NCBI RefSeq assembly: GCF_037893015.1
Contig: NC_133661.1
Coordinates: 186,136,957 to 186,200,956 of the forward strand
DNA length: 64,000 nucleotides
From: Macrotis lagotis
Lineage: Eukaryota > Chordata > Mammalia > Peramelemorphia > Peramelidae
Reading direction: 5' to 3'
Shown here: positions 57,070 to 64,000 of the stretch, piece after piece
Numbering within the stretch: position 1 is the stretch's first letter
Layout of the letters: each line of letters starts with the position of its first letter
The notes under the pieces: model-generated
Database searches by the model: none
What the model was told of the DNA's origin: nothing
What the model saw: only the letters and a program-made list of their open reading frames with translations
Program-made: the position numbers and the translations under genes

Positions 57070-57930
57070 AATTGTTGATGAGTTAGGATGATGTCTACCC
57101 CAAGCAGATGAAGACTCCCTATAATAATGGGTAGATAAGAACAATTTGTTCATGAAGATCATGAAGGTGGTTGAAAAGGTTCTGTGGAGCACTTAGAATT
57201 TGGTCAGACAGCAGGCTCAGGTCATCCACTGCACCCTGGGCCATTGACATTCATGTTAACTCTTGTCTTTCCACTGGACTATGATGATTTGGGAAGATAG
57301 AACGAGGCTGATGATTTTGCACAACTGCTTCATGTGAATCAAATTCATATCATTTTTCCTCTTCAAAACCCCCCAACAACTTTGTTTTTATTTCCTAATC
57401 AAAAATTGTTGTTATATAATTCCTGGTTCCCTTATGTTCTGTTGATGGAGAAGGCACTTTATGAAGGTTTGCAAGATCTACATATGCTTACCTTAAATTA
57501 TCAACTCCAGACATAGTCTAATGCAGGATGGGAGTTCTTACAAACTAGATCTGCTGATTAATCAATTTTTTGTTTGTTTTCTGAGACCAATTAGAGCAGA
57601 GAATGCTTAATATCTTTAGGAGAAAAGCCCCTGAAGACCTTGCCTAAATTAGAGACCTTCTCCTTGGGAAAACCAAATCTAACACATTTCATGCCTTTTG
57701 CAAAAGTCAGGTTTCTTTCCCTTTTCTTCACTGACTGGCTCTTGTTTCATACTTTACTGTTGGCCTCACAGGAAAATTATATATTGAGGCCAAATTGTTT
57801 GAGTTCAGAGGCATTTTCTCTGGAGGGCTTTTGCTAGGATACCAGCAGATTGTTTTATTGAGCAAATACTTTTAATACTTTTAATGTCTCTATAAAGGTC
57901 AGGTAATTTGTTTTCTTGTTAAAGATGTAA
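57070..57930. other. No recognised feature
   Basis: Low-repeat sequence, short open frames only, no family match. Confidence 0.4.
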
Positions 57931-57934
57931 AGGG

Positions 57935-58085
57935 TTGCAGCCAGCTAGGTAGTGCAATGGATACATGGGTACTGGAGTCTGGAAGACCTGAATTCAAATC
58001 CAGCCTCAGTCACTTAATACTTACTTAGCTGTGTAACCTTGAGCAAGTCACTTAATCCCATTGCCTTGCAAAAAACAAACAAATA
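57935..58085 (+). repeat. Older WSINE-like SINE
   Basis: 'cagctaggtagtgcaatgga', 'cctgaattcaaatccagcct' and 'agtcacttaatcccattgcc' with an AAACAAAC tail. Imperfect flanking repeat around AGATGTAA(A)GGG. Confidence 0.85.
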
Positions 58086-58429
58086 GATGTAAGGGCTTAG
58101 AGGGGAGTGAACAATACATTTCCTTTTCCTGGAAGCTAGCTAAAGAATGGAGGGATCCAGTTCTCCTTTTTGAAACATATACAGATAACCATCATTTCCT
58201 CTCATCTTTTTCTGTGGTAAAGAAAAGATACCCAGAATGACTGTTGAATAGAGAACTTTGAGTGTTTAAAAACAATACTAGTTAGCCAAATGGCTATTTC
58301 TGTCACTATGGCATCCTTCATTTCTCCAGGCTATTCTTCATTCTCATACTGGCTGTATATCTAACTCTCCAGCTTCTATCATCATATTACCCCTCTGGTA
58401 CCTAGACATCAAAATGTTAGAGTAGAAAG

Positions 58430-58600
58430 ACTACTGGGCTAGGTATAAGAGAATATGAAGTCAGAATTTTGAGTTCATACCTATGCTCAGGAACTTACTA
58501 GCTACCTGACCATGCGTAAGTCATTCTACCTCAGTATCCTATTCTTTAAAATGTGAATAATAATAGCATCTTCTTCCCAGGTTGAGATGAAGGGAAATGT
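58430..58600 (+). repeat. MIR
   Basis: 'aggaacttactagctacctg', 'taagtcattctacctcagta' and 'ataataatagcatcttcttc' in MIR order. Confidence 0.7.
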
Positions 58601-58720
58601 TGGTTCCTATTCAATTTAGAAAAGCTCTGCATGTCCCAGTCCAGAGAATTATGGGCTTTATATAACTTTTAAGTTGAAGATATAGTTTCACCACTGCTAG
58701 CCCCACCCACTCAATGACAG

Positions 58721-58819
58721 TATATAATAAGGACAATCAGGAAAGAGAAACCAAGACGTTTTTCCATCTCTGGGGCCAACTGGATCCTAAATCTGCAGAA
58801 GGTAGAGCACAGACAGCAG
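58721..58819 (+). promoter_or_regulatory. Candidate RNase gene promoter and noncoding exon
   Basis: TATATAA at 58721, then about 70 bp of presumed transcribed sequence ending ACAGACAGCAG with donor GTAAAA at 58820. RNase A superfamily genes commonly have one noncoding exon spliced to a single coding exon. The pseudogene coding exon starts 1.4 kb downstream. Supported by signals and context only. Confidence 0.4.
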
Positions 58820-60234
58820 GTAAAAGAAGAGAATATGAAAATGGAATTGGCTATTTGAGATTATCCTCAGGATGGGAGTAAATGGGAAGGATCCTTTTTT
58901 GATCAAGGAATGAGGAAAGTGTGGGAAAAGAAGAAAAGTATAACCCCTACATAAAATGAATAAAGGAAGAGAAGGGAAAAGAGGGAGGAATCTACTATTG
59001 ATTTTTAGGATTTATGGGAATCCCATCAGCTCACTATTACTGCTGAACCCAAAGAGGGAGAGGAGACCAGAATTGGATAAGTTTGGAGATCTTTATTTCC
59101 CAGGGACTGCCTGGGGATGAAGAGTACCCAAATCAGACAGTACCTGAGTGTTCAAAGGATAGGGTCTTTATAGTGTTTGGGCTGGGGGGGACAGATACTG
59201 AAAGAAAGCAGGGTACAGAAGCAAAGATAGCATTGGCTTCCCACAGGTTTGAGGAATTTACTATCTTATTGTTCCAGCCAGAATGGGGAGGCAGTCCTGG
59301 AATTTAACAGATACAGCAAGATAATTAGGCTCATAAGGATGCTTTGTGACTCTTCAAACAATTTTATGGTATACAGGGTCAAGCACTTGTGTCTTATCAG
59401 ATTATTTTCAGACCCAAATGCACCTAGCCAAATTTGTATTTCTAAGGAATTTCTCAGGCCCCAGAAGGATGTTAGGGACCCCTTTCTATACAGGAATTTC
59501 ACAAACATTGTATTATACTTCATTACCTGTTAAGAATTGGAAGTTTTGTATGTATATTAGAGTAGGTAGAGTCCTCTTCCTTCCTAAAGTCAGATTTTTA
59601 TAAACAGCACTGAGATAAGAGATTTTGAGATCCCAAGCAAAATGTCAGATTTACTCATTTCTATCAAAATCAATAGCTACTTGTCATGGAGTGAAACTTA
59701 TGGACACTGAATATATGGATTTATAAAGAATAGCATTAAAAACTTCCTTTGAAGTGCTTCCTTCAATGTTGCATCTTGTGCAACAGCTTGACTAGTTTAC
59801 TCTTCATCGCAGTTTTAGTTTTATGATGGTCCTCTTAGCTGTAGAGCGAAATTCAATATGGTCTTGATCTTTCAGGAGAAGGAAATAAAGAGGGGAAAGA
59901 ATAATTGATGTTTCCTTCTTTGAGCAACTTTGCTTCTACCCTCCATTTACCCCAAGATTTTAAATCAAATCAATTTTGATACAATTGAAAGATTTATAGG
60001 CCAAGACAAGAGGATGGAATAGGGGTGAAGATCTGGGGAAAAGACATGAAAAATAGAAAATACGTGGGATAGGAATATAGTCTAGTTTAGATGAGATAAG
60101 GAAATAGTGAGTACAAATGGACCAATATTAGAGATAGTTTGAGTTGTGAAACGATAAAGAATTGATGTCTTAGGTAGTCACAGATTTCCACCTTTTGTTT
60201 CTTCTGCCATTTTTCCTTTTCTCCTCAAGGCCAT

Positions 60235-60660
60235 ATGTCTGATGTTGTGATGTGAACTACATTCTTGCTCATCTTCCTGCACCTCTCTAACTTCTCCCAA
60301 GCCAAGGACTTTAGGACTCTCCATGTAGACTAGGCCAGGATCAAAGTCTGAGGAAATCTATCCTAGTACTATGAAGTGATCTTGAAGCAGAGGGGGCTAA
60401 TTAACAGTAGTTACTATGTGCCTTTCCATACCTTTATCCATGGGACAAATATACCATGCTCAATATCTGTGCTAATTCCCCTGAGTCATACCAAAATTTC
60501 ACTGAATTAAACTCTTGTGAAAATTGTTGTTCACTTATGGTGACACAATGTCTTATCAGTCCCTTTGCTCCTTCCTATATTGTAAATATAGTAAAATATT
60601 CCATCTTTCATGAATTGGGGTAATTTTTGTGAATGGACACCCAGACTACATTAGTCAGAT
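60235..60660 (+). pseudogene. RNase A superfamily pseudogene (RNASE12/13-like)
   Basis: A pyrimidine-rich acceptor (CTTTTCTCCTCAAG) lies 4 bp before ATG at 60235. The translation has a hydrophobic signal-like stretch (TTFLLIFLHLSNFSQ), TLHVD as in human RNASE12 (HLHVDYP), a YYEVILKQRGLINSS block where RNases have YCN-M--R, and VPFHTFIHG, resembling the TFIHE stretch of the family. It is interrupted by several stops, some cysteines are replaced, and the second half is only faintly recognisable. Members of the RNASE9-13 group are noncatalytic, mostly male-tract secreted proteins. The RNase A cluster lies on both sides of SLC39A2-NDRG2 in human, which supports the call. The exact orthologue is not determined. 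Confidence 0.6.
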
Positions 60661-60699
60661 TAATTTTTCCCCATTAAGGATTCTAATTAGATTCCTATT

Positions 60700-61470
60700 T
60701 TTAGGATTAGAAGTTTTTAGGAATAGGAAATATTGCCTATTCATGACAACTTTTCCCTAGGTTTTGCAACTTCTCTAGCCTTCTGGCAACCCTCATTGTT
60801 CCTCAGCTTCTATCCAGCAAATGCATTTTTCCTTTTTTCTCTATACTTGGATAGAAGGGCTGGGACTCCTCCATTTATATTTTGATGTCAACAGTGCCTC
60901 CCATATTAGAAATGGTTGTGAGTAGAGCAATCAACTCTGAAAGGTTATTTACTCCACAGAGAGTTTGTTTTACTTGAGTTTGTTGAATAATTTTGCATGA
61001 AATTTTATTTTTAATAAATTTTTAGTTGTCTTGTTTGAGGGAGTGTGACTCTTTTTTGGTTTCCTTTTACTTCCTCTTCCTTCCTTCGCAGATGTTCATT
61101 GCCTCTGAAGCAGACAGATAAATGTGTTCTGGAGGTGAGGATTGAATGGCAAAATCTTTCAATTAAAACTTGGCCAAACCTTCTTTTACTCCAGTTGCAG
61201 GGACAATTTCAGTAGAATGCCCCCCTTTTTTATTGATTGTGTGTAATCAGGAAGGAAGAACAACCAAATGAAAACTTAAATCTTCATACCAGTTTGTCCA
61301 AGAAACAGAAATCTCAGACACCAAGTTTAGTACTGACCTAGAATAAGAGGTATAAAAATGAAAAGACAATGAAGCTTCCATCCAGTTGCTGAGAGGGATA
61401 TTTCTAAAGTATAAATCTGTCCATGCTAGGTCTGAACCTGACTGTACAACAAACAGGAACATCTTAATGT
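60700..61470. other. No recognised feature
   Basis: AT-rich DNA downstream of the RNase-like pseudogene. No open frame resembles a known protein. Confidence 0.4.
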
Positions 61471-61580
61471 CTCTTGGATAAAATATAAGTTGTTATTTGA
61501 CATTCAAAGTCCTTCATTATCTTGTTCAACTAACTGTTCTCTTGAACATTGATGCCCTTCTTATAATTTCAGCTTCACAC
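61470..61580 (+). repeat. L2-like fragment
   Basis: 'ttggataaaatataagttgt' and 'gacattcaaagtccttcatt', a short piece of the L2-type 3' pattern. Confidence 0.55.
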
Positions 61581-61689
61581 AACTGACCTATTTGTTGATG
61601 TTTAGGCAATATTCTATCTTCCATTTCCATGGTTTTGCCTGTATTAGTATATGTTGTCAAAAAATATATACACATCAATTTACTTCTTT

Positions 61690-62720
61690 TTCTTCCCCCC
61701 CCCCCAGAGATGGCTACCATTAAATAATAAAATTAGTCTATACATTCTTTGATTTATCAGTTCTTTCTCTGGATACAGATAGTGTCTTTCTTCCTATGTC
61801 CCTTGCAATTAATTTGGGTATATATAATGTACAAAATACTTACTTGCTCAAAGTCGATCTTAAAACAATATTGCTGTAATTGTATATAATGTTCTCTTGG
61901 TTCTTGATTATTATACTGTTTATTATTTTGTGCAAGTCTTTCCATTTTTTCTAGAATCATTGAGCTCATCATTCTGTATAACACAATAGTATTCCATCAC
62001 AATTATAAAACACAATTGTTCAGTTAATATCCAGTTGATGTACATCCTTGCAATTTCCAGTTTTTTGCCAGCACAGAGAGTGTTGCTATAAATATTTTAG
62101 AACTTATAGATTCTTTTCCTTTTTCCCTAATTGTCTTTTTAAATAGACAAAGTAATGGTTTTGATAGGTTAAAGGTATAGGTAGTTTAATAACTATCTGG
62201 GCCTAATTCCACATTGCTCTCCAAAATCAGTTCATAATTCCAACAATGATTTTTTCTACTTCCCCTCTGTTTATCATTTTCCCTTTCTATCATTTTATCT
62301 GATCTGGTAGGTGTGAAATGTTATCTCAAGGCTGTTTTAATTTGCATTTAATCAATAATGATTTAGAGCATTTTTCACGACTATAAATTATTTTTATTTC
62401 TTCATTGAAAACTACCTATTAATAACCTTTGACCATTTATCAATTGGGGAGTGACTCATAGTTTTATAGATTTGACGAAGTTCTTATATATTTTAGACAT
62501 GAGACTTTTAATTTATAGTCTGCCTATAAAATTTTCTTATAAAATCTCTTTTTATATCTAGATCACGTATCATTTTTATCTTATCAAGGTCTTAGTAAAT
62601 ATTAGTAAATAGTAAGATATTATTCTATGCCCAGTTTCTGCTTTACTGCTTTCCAGTTTTCCTAGCAATATTTTCAATCAAATAATGAACTTTTATCCCA
62701 AAACCTAAAGTCTTTATGCT
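61690..62720 (-). repeat. Old L1, antisense
   Basis: Ordered antisense L1 3' blocks: 'tttctctggatacagatagt', 'aatagtattccatcacaatt', 'ctataaatattttagaact', 'tggtaggtgtgaaatg' and 'atttatcaattggggagtga'. Highly diverged, with no open frame. Confidence 0.78.
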
Positions 62721-63104
62721 TGTTAAATATATGGTTATTTTGTTTATTTGCTGCTAAAAATTATTCTATTAATCTACCTTTCAATTGCTTAGACAGAACT
62801 AGTTAGTTTTGATAATTACTGCCTTATGATATAAGATCTGATGACTGCTAAATCTCCTTCTTTTTCATTTTTATTAGTTCTTTGATATTCTTAAATTTTT
62901 GTTCTTCCAAATGAAATTTATTATTATTTTTTCCTAATTCAAATAAATGATTATTTTTTTGGTAATTTAATTGGGATGGCATTGAATATATAAGCTATTA
63001 AAATAATTAACAGAGTGTTTATATGAGTATAAATTGTTTTGGTTTCTTCATTGAAAAATTGCTTAGACATATTTTTAAATATATGATAAAATTATCATGT
63101 AATT

Positions 63105-63375
63105 TCTTTTTTCCTTCTCTCTCTCTCTCTCTCTCTACCCCTACCCTAGAGATGGATACCATTAGACTCAAATAAGTATATTTATTTATGAAAAATTTTC
63201 TATACCTATTTCTGTTTATCAGTATCTCCCTGGATACAGATAGTGTCTTTCTTCATACGTCCTTTATAGTTAGAGTATTCATTATAAGGACAGAGTCTCT
63301 TTTGCCTTCATCTTTATGTCCTCAGCATCTATCACAGTTTTTGGAACACAATAGTTGTTTAATTAATTATTGATT
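63105..63375. repeat. (CT)n tract, L1 scrap and L2-like 3' end
   Basis: (CT)n at 63112-63136, then 'ctggatacagatagtgtctt' as in the L1 copy at 61.76 kb. This is followed by an L2-like ending (63270-63370) with 'ggacagagtctcttttgcct' and 'cagcatctatcacagttttt'. Confidence 0.6.
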
Positions 63376-64000
63376 GATTTAGATCCTAACTGATTCAAAC
63401 ACTGAAGTCAAAATCAGGAAAAAGAACCAGAAGAATGATGAAAAATATTTTTCAAAGTCTGGACATGTAAGGGAAAGAAATTTTGATGTATCTATTGTCT
63501 GTATTCTGTCTTCTGCAGATTGAAGATTCATTTGGTCAGAGATGGGAATTAGTCTTGGTCTTCCCTCTCCCTGAGTTCCTTCTTGTGTCTTCTTGAGGCT
63601 TATTAAAGCTACAAAGTAACAAGTTGCCAGGGGCATAAATGAGCATAACTGCAGCCTAATTTCCTTCTGAATATGATCAGGATTCATCTATATACCTAGA
63701 TGAATGACTTTTTGCCCCTAAGACTATGTACATGTCCCTCCTTCCTAGGTCTACTAACTACATCAGTCTCTTTTAACTTCAGTAATACAGACTGAGAATA
63801 AAGGAAACCATTAATGAATAACCAGATAGCTACATGGGTTCCCCATATTTTTTGGTGCTTCTCTCATTTTAACCCCTAGACACTAAAGTGAAATTGCTAT
63901 TTCCAATTTAACAATGATTTTATTTTTAAAAATTTTAGATTATTTTTATGACCTTAACAAATATGAATTTTTCAGTACTAAAAATAGAATAAGACCATCA
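63376..64000. other. No recognised feature
   Basis: AT-rich sequence to the window edge. The 102-codon open frame on the minus strand (63379-63687) has no family signature. Confidence 0.4.

Noticed and set aside
36990-58085. tRNA genes at SINE heads
   Set aside because: The tRNA-like head is part of each SINE, is diverged and lacks a complete cloverleaf.

Overview
The window reads as marsupial nuclear DNA. Repeated copies of a tRNA-headed SINE carry the head GGCGGCTAGGTGGC, a body around TCAGACACTTAATAATTACC and a tail TTGCCTTGCAAAAA, the WSINE/WALLSI type of Australian marsupials. Marsupial-type L1, an ORF1-only (HAL1-like) LINE, CORE-SINE/MIR and L2-like remnants are also present. I infer an australidelphian, possibly dasyurid-like, species; that call rests on repeat style only.

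Layout. 1-5.7 kb: old L1, a gag-region fossil of an ERV-L-type element (+) and a gene-free stretch. 5.75-13.18 kb: an ERV-L-type provirus on the minus strand with two LTRs, a 5-bp target duplication, integrase followed by dUTPase, and an envelope-like region. 13.2-21.7 kb: an L1/HAL1 5' part and nested SINE/LTR insertions. 21.7-24.6 kb: a strong CpG island with a TATA box and a first-exon donor, bracketed by two inward-facing LTRs of one family. 25.6-32.4 kb: exon after exon of NDRG2 on the plus strand, in order with splice sites, but broken by stops, frameshifts, a decayed exon 6-7 region and a solo LTR inside one coding exon. 34.4-41.8 kb: convergent SLC39A2 (zinc transporter ZIP2) on the minus strand, all four coding exons identifiable and broken, with an ERV1-type provirus between two copies of exon 3. 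42-58 kb: LINE and SINE layers. 58.7-60.7 kb: a probable RNase A superfamily pseudogene with an upstream promoter-like and noncoding-exon segment. 61.7-64 kb: old L1 and L2.

NDRG2 and SLC39A2 are convergent neighbours in human (14q11.2, beside the RNase A cluster), so this is the recognisable locus or a segmental copy of it. No intact protein-coding host gene was found. The main points of interest are the joint decay of two neighbouring genes, the LTR inside an NDRG2 exon, the 164-bp duplication holding SLC39A2 exon 3 on both sides of a provirus, a CpG island outliving its gene, and an ERV-L-type element with an envelope-like region. Coordinates were read by eye; repeat edges without a target duplication are approximate by tens of bases.
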